Positions 34,256 through 45,587 of a stretch of DNA of 64,000 nt are shown one piece after another; position 1 is the stretch's first letter, and every line of letters begins with the position of its first letter. Source of the DNA: Phycomyces nitens (Eukaryota; Mucoromycota; Mucoromycetes; Mucorales; Phycomycetaceae); assembly GCA_022702545.1 (NCBI GenBank), contig JAHRBC010000004.1:1116001-1180000 (forward strand), given 5' to 3'. The notes under the pieces are model-generated. The model was not told the origin of the DNA and ran no database searches. It was given only the letters and a program-made list of their open reading frames with translations. Both the position numbers and the translations under genes were made by a program.

Positions 34256-35676
34256 GTTTGTAAAGAAAGAGAAAAGAGAGGCACAGTAAAATCGGATTTG
34301 GCTGATTTGCTTAAATACATGTATTTGAACGGCTTGTCAGGTGAAATATTCTGTGTCCTGTAACACCCTTTAATCTTCATTTCACCATTCCTTGGCCCCC
34401 CCTTTTTATGGCTTTATAAAAAAATCTCTCTCTATAGACCCCTGTTATGAAGCCCCCCTTTATTTACAGCAGATGTATACATTTGTAAATGTTCATATTT
34501 TAAGTGTTTCAATAACAAGAACATTATTTCTCTAGTCAGCAAGAAATGTCCTTGGATCAGCATATATATTGTGATAAAGATCGACATGAATCAATCTTAA
34601 AAATGGGTTTCTTGTTTCAGCCAATATTATATTTTTTAAAGAGTACAATAGGTATATATATACTCATTTATAACCGTCTTTTAATTAATTTTATTAATAC
34701 AACAACCAACCAACCAACCAACCAAAAAATACCCTGTTTTTTTTTTACTACGCCTCAACTAAATCCCCAATATCTCAAGGCCAATAATGATCTAGTGAAT
34801 AACAAGCCACATGAGCACAACCTAAACCCTTTGACTGCGGAATAGTGTGTATCAAATAGATGGATTACCAATCTGATGGCTTTTATATTTGTTTCACCAG
34901 CCAGAGTTACATGGCATTGACGCATTGGTACACCAAACAGCCTTAAATCAAGAAACATTTATAACAAATAAAAAAAAATATAATCATCAAGGGGGGAGGG
35001 GAGGGTGAGGGGAGAGAGAGAGGGGGGGCTCTACCTTGTGATCTTTGCAAACTCTTGAACAAAGACTACAATCAATATATCTTGTAACCTTTAGATTTAC
35101 GCTGATTTTATTCACAAGACCAAGCTTATTGATGCCAATACAACCATATCTTATCAAAACTTGGCTTTACAATCGATTTCTATCAAGTCGGATATTTAAA
35201 CACTCATGTACGTCACTCTGTAGTTTTGCCTGCTCAGTGTGATTCCCGGTGGTGCAAATAGACTGCTCTGGGCGCGGACCTTTGAGGTATGGATCAAGCT
35301 TCCTGCCATAGTTTCCTCCTCTTTGTATCTATCCATTAGTTTGAGGGTAAGCACGAACCACATTCATCCATCCATCTATCCATCCATACATCCATCTATC
35401 TACCCGATCAACTTTCAGATCAAAATTAAAAAAATCCACTCGACCACCCAACAACACTGGCATCATTTTTTTTAAAAAAATATAATAATAATAATAACAT
35501 GTTCGCAAACATCAAAAACGACTCATAAGAACAAACGCCAATGACAATTTCGACAAGCACAATTATAATTGTGTACACATAATGTGTGACCATACACATT
35601 GACAATTGAATAGATGCAATCAGCCATGGACAGATCAAAAATTGTTAACATTCTTGAATCCCCACTCTAGTGAATA
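34256..35676. other. Intergenic upstream of eL32, G-rich tract and unresolved exon-like signals
   Basis: Contains a strong G-rich tract (34991-35028). On the minus strand there are exon-like pieces, e.g. the ORF from about 35306 MAGSLIHTSKVRAQSSLFAP and a segment near 34930-34840 (LFGVPMRQCHVTLAGETNIK) flanked by plausible splice sites. I could not join them into one gene. On the plus strand a donor near 35287 (tttgag|gtatgg) and an acceptor just before the eL32 ATG (actctag) could mark a 5' UTR intron. Confidence 0.35.
34991..35012 (+). other. Potential G-quadruplex motif
   Basis: Four runs of at least three G separated by 1-3 nt (six G, A, four G, A, three G, TGA, four G), with a further seven-G run at 35022-35028. 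Confidence 0.6.
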
Positions 35677-36072
35677 ATGGTTACTCCCGCCGTTAAGCAC
35701 ACCATCGTGAAGAAGCGTACTGCTACCTTCAAGCGCCACCAGTCTAACCGCTTTATGCGTGTTGGTGAGTCGTGGAGAAAGCCCAAGGGTATTGACAGTC
35801 GCGTCCGCAGACGCTTCAAGGGTACTGCCCCCATGCCCAAGATCGGTTACGGTTCTGCCAAGAAGACCCGCAACTTGTTGCCCAACGGCTTCCTCAAGTT
35901 CACCATCTCCAACGTCCGTGAGCTCAGCCTCTTGTTGATGCACAACCGCACCTACGCTGCCGAGATTGCCCACAACGTCTCTTCCAAGAAGCGTGTTGCT
36001 ATCATTGAGCACGCCGCCCGTTTGAACGTCAAGGTCATCAACGCCGGTGCCCGTCTCAGATCCCAGGAGTAA
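35677..36072 (+). CDS. RPL32: 60S ribosomal protein eL32
   Basis: Cytosolic large-subunit ribosomal protein eL32 of 131 residues, the expected length. It begins [20 protein letters not shown] and has the family blocks [49 protein letters not shown] and [19 protein letters not shown]. The coding frame has no intron. An acceptor-like ctctag seven bases before the ATG suggests a 5' UTR intron. Codon use is strongly C-ending (AAC, GTC, CGC, ATC), like the NDK gene and unlike most neighbours, as expected for a highly expressed gene. G-rich tracts flank it at 34991 and 36167. Confidence 0.97.
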   Translation: MVTPAVKHTIVKKRTATFKRHQSNRFMRVGESWRKPKGIDSRVRRRFKGTAPMPKIGYGSAKKTRNLLPNGFLKFTISNVRELSLLLMHNRTYAAEIAHNVSSKKRVAIIEHAARLNVKVINAGARLRSQE

Positions 36073-36693
36073 AGAAATAGCATCGACAATTTTCTTTTCT
36101 TTTATTATATAAACATAATATTTTTATACATAAAGAAGAAAGGTGAAAAATTAATGAAGGATAAAAGGGGGGAGGATGAGGAGGGGAGGGGCTGTAAAGA
36201 CGATTTGTGAGTGATTTATTAATGTGTAATATTAATAATGATAACACTTTCTCTCTCTCTCCTTTATCATTAATATTAATAATGTATCATTTGACATGAC
36301 TGGTAACCTGCTATTTCTAGCCAAGCAATAACAATATATATATATATATATATATAATAATAATTTATAAGTGGTCGCAGATAATCCAGTATTAATGATT
36401 AAAGGAAATGGGGGGATAAGTTTAGATATACGTACACACACACACACACACACACACAGATACACACACACATTATAAAGATAATCGGTAGCTGGTATTA
36501 GGAAAACAGGCGCAATAATCTCACAAACAAGAATAAGATGCAATTTGTAAAATGTAATGTATATAATATATAATATATGTGTGTATATATGTGTGTGTAT
36601 ACGTTCGTGCGTTAATGGTTGTGCGTATGCGCTTTTTGTTGGTAGAGTATTTGTAAGGATGTGTACATGAAAGATATGTGGAGATTATGGCGA
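36073..36693. other. Spacer with microsatellites
   Basis: No gene. It contains a G-rich patch (36167-36191), a TA run (36333-36355) and a CA run (36433-36472). Confidence 0.5.
36333..36472. repeat. (TA)n and (CA)n microsatellites
   Basis: TA run at 36333-36355 and CA run at 36433-36472 (interrupted once by GATA). Confidence 0.9.
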
Positions 36694-38226
36694 TTAGTTT
36701 TCAAGGCCATTTTCTTCATTAACACTCGTCAATTCGTCTATTTTGAGATATGCACATGTTAGTTCAATGTCGTATTTTTTTTGATGTTACAACTCACGAG
36801 AATTGGAGCCTAAAGTCATTGTCGGGCGGTTGTCATCCGTGAGGGTTGCGGTCAACCTTAAAGAACTTCCAAAATTGCTGATATCTATTTGGGTTTATTT
36901 TTTGGTTTTGTTAGCTGATTTAATAAAATGTATAATGACAAACCTCCCACTTCTGCCAAAGGTACCTCTTGTTCTACTATCCCGTCTTGTTTCACCTTGT
37001 CTTTCTTGAGCATCTCCAGGACCTAAGAGAGTTTAGAGACCTCGACGTTGAAATTAGAGCACAAAAATACCTCGCTGGCTTCAATGGCTACACTGTCATC
37101 AAGATCAGCATAGCTTCGACACAATGGACACTGGAAGCCTGGGTGGTTTGACAACAGCGGACGGACACATTTGTAATGAAAAGTGTGAGAACAAGGAGCA
37201 ACAAACAGGGCTTGGAAGGGTGCAATTGCATAGAGGCAAATGCAGCACTCGTCAATGTGTGCCTTTGAAGGGTCATTATCGAATCCCATGGCAGCATCAA
37301 GCACGCTCACGTTGTTGGGTGGCGTTGTGAGATTGCGCAGAGTCTGAAATGTATTGAGACTTTACAAAATAAAATAAAATAAAATAAAAAAAAGAGGGGT
37401 AAATACATACATACATTGCACATACATACATTTGTCGTGACATAATAAACACTTCTTCCTCTTCATTATATTTGCAACCATACTCCTTTAAATTGTCTAC
37501 ATTTACCTATAGGCGTTTCTCTTTTGCTGCTTGTTGCGATTCAGTTCTATACGCATCTTTACGCAGCGATAGATTTCTATTCATGGTCAATAAACCATAC
37601 ATTTGGCTGTATCTTATTACCTTCTGCTCCACCCTGGTAATCAACCCCCAGCTGGACCACATCACCGTCACTCAACTGAAAGGCCCGTGATTCCTGGCCG
37701 GGAGGACTGAGTCGAGCTTGGTTCAAGAATGTGCCAGACGAAGACTTTGTGTCGCGAATGTAAAACTACCGTCACACAAGGGCTGTGAGCTTCACACAAC
37801 TTGTGCTTTTTTCCCTTGCAGTGTTTACAAAATACAATTATAGACAGACAGACGAAAAATGATAAATACCTTGTTGTTGTCTGACCATATCTCAGCATGG
37901 CCTCGACTGACTACCTTGCTCTTGAAAGTAATTTTAGTCTGCGAAATATACTTGTCCGTAAAGCGCCCAATCTTGAGAATCGTCCCATTTGCTACGTCTC
38001 TCTCAATCACTCCAAACACAAGGGATCTTGGGGAGTTTAGGTGGGGCACAAGACGAATGCTTGGCGGACTGGCATCTTTTGAGCCAAGGTCATTATTATT
38101 GCTGTTGCTGTTGCTGTTGTTGGTAACATTAAGGGAGTTGGATTCAGTGTGATGAGAATTGGGATTGGAGTCTGTAGATGGGATAAGACGCGAGGAGGTA
38201 ACGGTCGATAGGGCAGCTGTGAGCAT
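36694..38226 (-). CDS. FHA-RING E3 ubiquitin ligase, Dma1/Dma2-like
   Basis: Ubiquitin ligase that couples phospho-threonine recognition (FHA) to ubiquitin transfer (RING). In yeasts the Dma proteins act in spindle-position and septin checkpoints. The start at 38226 (MLTAALSTVTSSRLIPSTDS) is followed by a Ser/Asn-rich tail (NNSNSNSNNND). The FHA domain runs from LVFGVIERDVANGTILKIGR through TFKSKVVSRGHAEIW and FYIRDTKSSSGTFLNQARLS to LSDGDVVQLGVDYQGG. The C-terminal RING reads CCICLYAIAPFQALFVAPCS, HTFHYKCVRPLL and FQCPLCRSYADLDD, close to Dma-type C3H2C3. A Lys/Glu-rich tail spread over three short exons ends SVNEENGLEN at TAA 36694-36696. Acceptors used near the end are ttag before VLEMLKKDK, aaatag before ISNFGSS and aaaatag before the last exon. 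The domain order and spacing match the Dma family. Confidence 0.85.
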
Positions 38227-39627
38227 TGTTTGATGTACAAGATCAACTGATTTTAGTTTGCTTGTTAAAAGAGAAAGAGAAAGAGAAGGAAGAAAAATAA
38301 ATAAATAAGTAAATATAATTTAATAAATAAATAAATAAAAATATATATATAAAAATATAATAATTTATTTATTTTTATTTTTATTTTTATTTTTATACAT
38401 ATACATATATATAAATTAGAGAATGGAATCTAATGATGAATATGAGCTTGTGTTTACAAGTGTAGAATGCAATTGCAAGATAGGATGGACAGAATGGCTA
38501 CCTCCCTCCCTCCCTCCTCCTCCTCTTCCTCTATATAAAAAAGAATATATCCATCTATCTGTCTATCTATCTGTCTATCTATCTGTCTATCTCTCTTTCT
38601 CCTCAGAAATAAGCGCCATCTCCTTCCAGCAATAGGGTGTCTTGCCTTAAAAAGCCTTTTGGATTGCTCACCTTGCCAGCACTTGTTTCAATAATAATAA
38701 CAATAATAAATAATAATTATATATTTGGCATTCTATAAAGTTTCAATTGCATTGGCTCCTTTTTATCCGTAGAGTGGAGTTCATTATTGACACCAACCAA
38801 AACCAAAAGATTCAAAAGAAGCTAAACAAAGCGAGCTTATCCGTGCTGACTTTTTCTTCTCGTTTCTTTGAGTGCCTGTGTAACACACCCAATGTGCTCA
38901 TTGTCTTCAAGGGCTCTTTTGGCCCACACACGCCCCTCCCTCGGTGTTTGCAGAATGCACCAATCTGTACATAATTCCATTAGCAGCACAATAAATGTAT
39001 ACCTCTTGGTACATTTTGAACAGTTTAAATACGATGATTATCAAATTTTCCTATTTTGGTAATTTCTCCACACAATCACCTTGCTCTAATAACAATCATC
39101 ATTCTCATTTAATACAGGTATAGGTATAGGTATAGGTATAAATAGATAATTACATAATCATTGCCATTGGTATTGCCATTGCCATTGTTATTGTTATTGG
39201 TATTGCAGCATTCTGTCAAGATACTTGTGGCGAATGGAATCATTCCATAAAACAAAAGATGATTTAATGATGTCTACACTTGACGTTGTACTCAATAATA
39301 ATAATACTAACATATAAAGAAAGTACAATTTCAAAAAGAATGAATAAAAAATGTTTATTTATTTATTTATGTGTATTAATCAATTGTACTCGGGATATTT
39401 AAAGAAATGATCATGGTGCATCAAAATAACTGGATATTAATCACAAACCAAGCTTCTAATCGCAATGCCAAGATAATCTAAATGATTCAAGAAACCGATA
39501 TTTTATCGAATTTCTTTTTTTCCTTTTTTTTTCGTGTTTATAAATTTGTACTATAAATATTTGGCATTTAAGAATCAATTTGTATTGGTTCAATATTCGT
39601 ATTTTCATATTACATGCATCAGTATAT

Positions 39628-39675
<48 letters not shown>

Positions 39676-40634
39676 ATATATCTTAATATACACACTTGCA
39701 ATTGGAATAAAATAAACAGTATTCTATGAGGTTCAACATCTCCAAAGACAAAATTATACAACACATTCTATTTCTTGCTACGAAACCGAATATCCAAAAT
39801 GCCAATCATTTTCAAGTTGGTCGTACATTGATCTTACAAGAATGGTAATTATTTAAACCAATCCACAGATTCCGGGTTCCTTTCCATCGATTCAAAAATA
39901 CTCTTTATTTAAGCACTGGCCATTAAACTATTTTCGATTGAAGCATCTAGGGCTCACTTTTGATACTTTTCTGGCTGCAAACACCTTGATTGCATATCTC
40001 TTGTATTTTGTGTGTGTTTGGATGCGTGGGTAAGGTACCCATGAATCTGGACAAATGTAACCGTGGGTAGGACCCCCAGATTGACTTGTATATCTTTGTG
40101 TATTTACCAAGCCTGGTAATAATGAATAAATAAAATAAGAAAAAGCAAGATTACTAAATTATACAAGTCGAATGAAAAAAATGAATCCCTTTGCGATCTC
40201 TCGATTACTTTTGTATTGACCGTCTAAATTACACCAACAGCTATCTAAACAACGACACCTTTGTGCTCAGGTCACAATAAAGGGGCCCTTTTCACACAGT
40301 TATCTTTAATATGTCAAAACTCTAATATCGTATATGAAAGCATTGTCAACCAAGATGCAATTCGACCATCTTGTTCATTCAAAAACAAGCAGAATTTCTA
40401 CTTGCAAAAAAAAGGGGGGTGAGGAGGGTCTCACCAACCCTTTGAATTACATGCACACACGCTTTTCTTTTTTGCTTTGTAAAAATGTATAAATGGAGAA
40501 TATATATATGTGCATTTATTAAAGTTTGAAAAAATATTATTCTTGTGTAAAGAGAAAAAAAGGGCGGGAAGTCTTGATAGTCGGAGCAAAAAAAATCCCA
40601 AGAAAAGGAATATAAAGATGTTGGGCAACTGGTT
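38227..40634. other. AT-rich intergenic region
   Basis: No supported gene. It holds CTAT/CTGT repeats (about 38552-38592), a TAGGTA repeat (about 39118-39140), a TTTAT run and a CA-TA-TG palindromic microsatellite (39622-39680). The minus ORF 39928-40110 is discussed among rejected items. Confidence 0.45.
39622..39680. repeat. Palindromic (CA)n(TA)n(TG)n microsatellite
   Basis: A CA run, a TA run and a TG run in order make one near-perfect 58-bp inverted repeat bounded by tatata on both sides. Confidence 0.85.
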
Positions 40635-40805
40635 TTAATAAAGACGATCATATAAATTGATCTGGCTCGGTACTTTTTGTGCTCTTGAATGCCCACTAAA
40701 TCTACCAGAATATCCTCTTGGACGACCAGCAAGATCACTAGTGAAAAAAAGTATAATTTAGAAAACGTTGCTAAACACATGTTACTCAAACGACACAGAG
40801 ATCAT
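40635..40805 (-). CDS. Possible 40-residue two-exon protein
   Basis: Exon 1 40805-40786 (20 nt, MISVSF plus two bases) joins exon 2 40737-40635 (103 nt) across a 47-nt intron (donor gtaaca, acceptor cactag) to give 40 residues: DLAGRPRGYSGRFSGHSRAQ then KVPSQINLYDRLY. The composition is not that of translated AT-rich spacer: it is rich in Gly, Arg and Ser with an ordered, polar end. The second exon could instead be the last exon of a longer gene whose upstream exons I do not see. It is divergent from the GPCR gene, whose ATG lies 120 bp away. No family recognised. Confidence 0.35.
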
Positions 40806-40925
40806 GAAAATAATAATTGAACTCAATCAACTCCGTAAAAAAATATATTCTTAAATAAAATATAATTGTATGTACTTGTATTAGGGCCGCTTTGTTCTGA
40901 TCCTTCTTTTTCTTTTATTCCAACC

Positions 40926-43900
40926 ATGAAATGGCACAAGATATATTCCCAAAGGCCGGCGTTAATATGGATAGTACTTTTATTTGCGACGCTCTCAAAT
41001 GCAGCCATGACAAGCTCGACGGTCAATTCTTCACTCTTCTTGGAACCCGACAAATTTCCTACGTATCGAATTGGAATACTGTATCCTGATGTAACAAAAC
41101 TCTTGCCTGTCGATGCATCGCTCCAGAATATGATTGTCGCCAGTGAGACGGCGGTTTATATGTTTCTAGACAAAATCAAGGCTGAAAATCGATATCCAGG
41201 TTAACCATATCATAATCTCTTTACTGAGTCGCCCATAGATAGAGATACTCATGGTTACTCCGCACTTTAGATTTCAATGTAACAGTCATACGCTACTATT
41301 CTGACGCTTATAACCAAGGAAGAGCTTCTTGGGAGGCAACCGGGATGATTGAAGACGGTATCGAGTATGTAATACTTGGCAGCAATATATGCATTTCCTA
41401 AACCATTCAAATACATATATATATGTATTATCAGTGCAGTCGTAGGAGATATTTCGTCTGGTCTGTCCGAAATGTCGGCAGCTGTAACCGGCATTTGGCA
41501 GCTCCCACAGTGTTCTAGTTCTGCCTCTGAGCTCTATCTTTCGGACAAGGATGCCTTTCCATATTTCTTTCGTACCATAGTAAACAGCAATCAGTTTGGA
41601 GAGGCGACCGTAGACTGGGTTTATAATATGAACTGGACATCCTTCGCAGTTGTTTATTCAAACGATTATGTTGGACAACAAGGTCTGTCTTGTCGCTCAA
41701 TTTTCCTACCAAGACGTGTATATACTCACTAGATCTTCTTCTTTTTTTTTTAACAAAAAAAAAATAGCGCTCTACAGTGTGACAGAGAGAGCAAAACGGC
41801 TAGGAATAAATGCCGCCGTAGAGGTCTCTCTTCATGACTTTGGAGAGGACCATATCAGAGGTAACAATTAAAGGTTTATTGCTATTTATTAATCTCATTT
41901 CAATCAAGAATCCTTGCTCGAACTCGCCGCACATCCAACACGAGTCGTTGTCTTTCCTGACCTAGACCCAAACCATCAGATACCTGTTCTCAAATTAGCC
42001 CAGTAAGTAGCAGTAGCAATTCCATTTGTAAGTATGTCACACTATCTATCTATCTAACCAAACCATAAACTATCCAGGTCCATGGGCATGCTATCAGAGG
42101 GGTGGGTCTGGATAGTGACAAACGATATCTCTGAAGAGATAAAAATGTCGCTCGATTCACCAGAAGACTATGCTCTATACAACGGCCTCATGATGATAAG
42201 CGGTCTATGGGACTGTGAGTAGCACAATACAGGGATATTTTAACCTTAAATTCAGTACATAAAGATCGACAGCGTGTATTCTGACAGATTTATTATTATT
42301 ATCCTAGTGTCCGGACAGCCGGCATACGACGACCTAAAGGAAAGATGGGATAATTACCCAATACCAGCCGCATTGTAAGATTTTTCACTGTTTATTTTCC
42401 ATCTCAACTCCGTGAAAGAATATAGTATTTATCCCAAGGGATAGCACCGAACCTAAATACTGGAAGAGCCAGGGTTTGTCGTACAATGCTCCGGAGGCCT
42501 ACGCCTGTGCCGAATTATTGGTCTTGGGCATGGACAAGGTAAAAACCAATTGTCCGAGTTTTGTTGTTGTTGTTGTTGTTGATTAATCGTAATGCTTATT
42601 TATTAACAAAGGCCCTCAACCTTTATCCTGGAGGCCGAAGCAAAGGACTGGAAGATCTCAAGGCAAGAACATTCAATTCTAGCAACATGACACCCACGTT
42701 CTTCAACATGAATTACACTGGTCCAAAAGGTATTCGTGTCTTGACTATTATTCGTTTATAAAGAATTTATTAATCTCTAGAAATAATAATATATAGGCCT
42801 TATCGAGTTTTCACCCGAAGGTAACGTTGTATAATCTTTATTGCTCCTTTACTGACTTCTTTTGGCATTAAAAGGCGATACCACAAAAGGGTGAGTGGTT
42901 GGTTATATCGTTATAAATGTCCGTTATTGACCTTTATTTTTCAATAGATATTTCATTCTGCAGTACATAAATAATGGAGAGGTCCTTACGTATGCAAATA
43001 TCATGGCAAATATCTTTGAACTGGTCGACGGCCCACCGCTTATATTTCTGGGAAACACACACCATATTCCTCGAGATACGATGAAGTACAACTGCAAGTA
43101 TACATTCCCTACCATCTTAACCTACAAGATATATTAACTCTGGTCTCTATAGTCTTGAACCCCAGTGCAGACAAGGCAATTGGAATCGTTATCCTTGCCC
43201 TGTCAATGTTTGGAATATTCTGCTGTCTGGTAATGGGCATTCTGATCGGTCTCTTCCGCAACATTAAACCAATCATGGCTGCCAGTCCATTCTTTTGCTA
43301 TCTACAACTACTTGGTCTTGGAATGTCATATATAGCTGTCACCCTGTACATCGACATGCCAACACCCTCAAAGTGTATTGCTCGAAAGTTTATTATAACA
43401 ATTGCATTTGTTCTAGTCATGACAAGTATAATTGCCAAGAATTATCGGTAAGTGGATACTTGTATACATGTATTGTATTCACCAACATCTTTCTGTTTTT
43501 TGTTTTTCTTCCACTACAGAATCTACAAAATGTAAGTCTTAAACCTACCTGTCTTGCGAGCCATAAACTAATGCTGGCTTGCAGTTTCCAAAATGTATTC
43601 ACGGTTCGAACTGCTCGTCTCAAATCAGCCTACATGTTGAGATTTGTGGGCATATGTACCGTCATAATCGTTTTCCCACTCATCATCTGGAACGCTCTGT
43701 ACAGAATCACCGTGAAGGAAGTGATAGTGGGAACCAGTGATTCCTGTTTTCTGTGCAATTACCCACAGCCCAATGGAAATTGGGCCGAGATCACTATTGC
43801 AGAGCTTGTTGTGCTCATTATGTGCGCCTTGTTGATCATCGTATCTTCATTTCTTGCTTACAAGGTAATAATTTTTTTTTAAAAAAAAAACAAATCAACT

Positions 43901-45192
43901 AGAAAGGTATACGATGAATAACATTATCTCTAGACACGCAGAGTACGCGGAAAATGGTCAGAGTCTAATCAGATTGCCTATGTGAGCTAGTAAGTAAAGC
44001 GTTTATTTTTTAGTGTTGCAAAATACACTGATTTTTATTGATTTTTTTTCTATTAGCAATGCTTGCCTGGCCGCATGCTTGGCCACACCAAGCTTCTTTC
44101 TCGGAACCGAAAATTATCTAGTAGCAATCTACATGAAACTTGCTGCAATCATATTCGCTTCGACATTTACCCTCATTGTATTGTTTGCACCAAAGCTCGT
44201 AGAGATCGTCAAGCATGTCACCGAGAGCAGCTCACTCAACATATGGGGAAAGTCAAAGTCTCATAAGCCCAACGCCTCTACCCGCCCAGAAGGCCATACC
44301 ACAGACGAACATTATTCATCTGCAAGTTCCAGCGAGTTTCGTATCAATAATCTGGTAGCAAAGAATCTACTGGATTTTGTGATGGAGGCCTATGAAGGTG
44401 TCCTTCCAGTAAAACAAGAGCTTAGATTTGACTTTTTTTCAATGTGGGAACTCAAACAGCTGATGGTTGTTCCTCTCAAACGCTACTTTGTACTTGTCAA
44501 TGTAAGATGCTTAAACTACACCGCGCATACCTTTGGTTTTATTAACATACTTTCTTTCTTTTTTAAAAAAGCAAACTGACCAAAAAGCAAAAAAGTACGG
44601 CTATGTTTCGTGTGAGGAGGTTTCCGCTGGAAGAAACATCTATATCTTCCGTGTCACGACTGACAAACAGCAGGCCTTTTTGTTCCAAGTAAACGACCAG
44701 ATTGCACTAGACAGATGGATTCGATGGTTCAAGGGTCCAGGAGAAGACGGAGTGCCCTCTGCTGTCCGGATTGTGAGCGACAATTGTAAGAAAGAGTCGG
44801 AAGAACCCGATCATTTCAAGCATAATCATCATCATCACAACGACAAGGCACCACTCAATATGACTGCAGCACCCATAACGACCTTTGGCTTAATGGACCC
44901 AGAAGATATTCAAATGATTCCTTCAAATTTTGTATCCCAAAGATCTTTTGGAGGAGCCACAACCACAGACAAGGGATCAACCACAGACTATTACCAGTCT
45001 TCCCAGGCAGGCAACAGAGAATCTACCTATATGGATACAAACCCAAACTACAATAGCGGGTCCTATCAGCTTCCAAAAGATGATATTGGAAGTTTCCAAT
45101 TCCCCTCCAAGCCATCACCTCTCTCACCATATTCCCGAGCAAATTACTCGTCTCCTAGTACTGAAAAGAAAGACTGGCCAAGATATGATTAA
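40926..45192 (+). CDS. Class C (GABA-B-like) GPCR with C-terminal PH-like module
   Basis: Seven-helix receptor at the plasma membrane. A signal peptide (MKWHKIYSQRPALIWIVLLF, then ATLSNAA) precedes a periplasmic-binding-protein-like ligand domain (FPTYRIGILYPDV; ISSGLSEMSAAVTGIWQLPQ; FPYFFRTIVNSNQFGEATVD; GLMMISGLWD; YNAPEAYACAELLVLGMDKA). Seven membrane segments follow: AIGIVILALSMFGIFCCLVM, FFCYLQLLGLGMSYIAVTLY, CIARKFIITIAFVLVMTSII, LRFVGICTVIIVFPLIIW, ELVVLIMCALLIIVSSFLAY, NACLAACLATPSFFLG and LAAIIFASTFTLIVLFAP. The conserved YRIYKIF loop follows TM3. The cytosolic part has a PH-like stretch (KRYFVLV, YGYVSCEEV, YIFRVTTDKQQAFLFQV, ALDRWIRWFKGP) and a Ser/Pro/Tyr-rich tail ending at TAA 45190-45192. 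Very short exons occur at 42797-42820 (24 nt), 42875-42890 (16 nt) and 43520-43531 (12 nt). The product is about 1,100 residues. The ligand is unknown. Confidence 0.87.
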
Positions 45193-45587
45193 AAAAAGAA
45201 AAGAAAAAGAAAAAGGAATCACATACTTTTGTTGTTGTTTACCACTTGAATTATTCTATAGAATCCTCATGGTCGATTCTCTTTAATGTATAGACCATTT
45301 TACTTTACTATTACTATTACTACTACTATTATTATTATTAACTATATAGATTAATCTAGTTAATGATTTTATTTTCATTATATCATCCTTATACACACAT
45401 TGGCCAAAACAAACCAAACAAAAAAGGCGGGCCTTCTTTCTTATCGTGTTTATACAGCCAGAGTTTAGTTTTCTTGGTATGAATTGATGATAGTCTCTGC
45501 AATATAAAATGTGCATTTAACCAATGGTTTTATTACAAGACAAAATAAATATTGGTCTGGTTTGGTTTGGTGGGCATATAAGCCTGC
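45193..45587. other. Convergent spacer between GPCR and Ctr genes
   Basis: AT-rich with an ATT run; no gene. Confidence 0.4.

Noticed and set aside
39928..40110. Minus-strand ORF with SGGPTHGYICPDSWVPYPR as another cysteine-tail member
   Set aside because: It has an acceptor and protein-like composition, but no family-type first exon and no cysteine micro-exon could be found.
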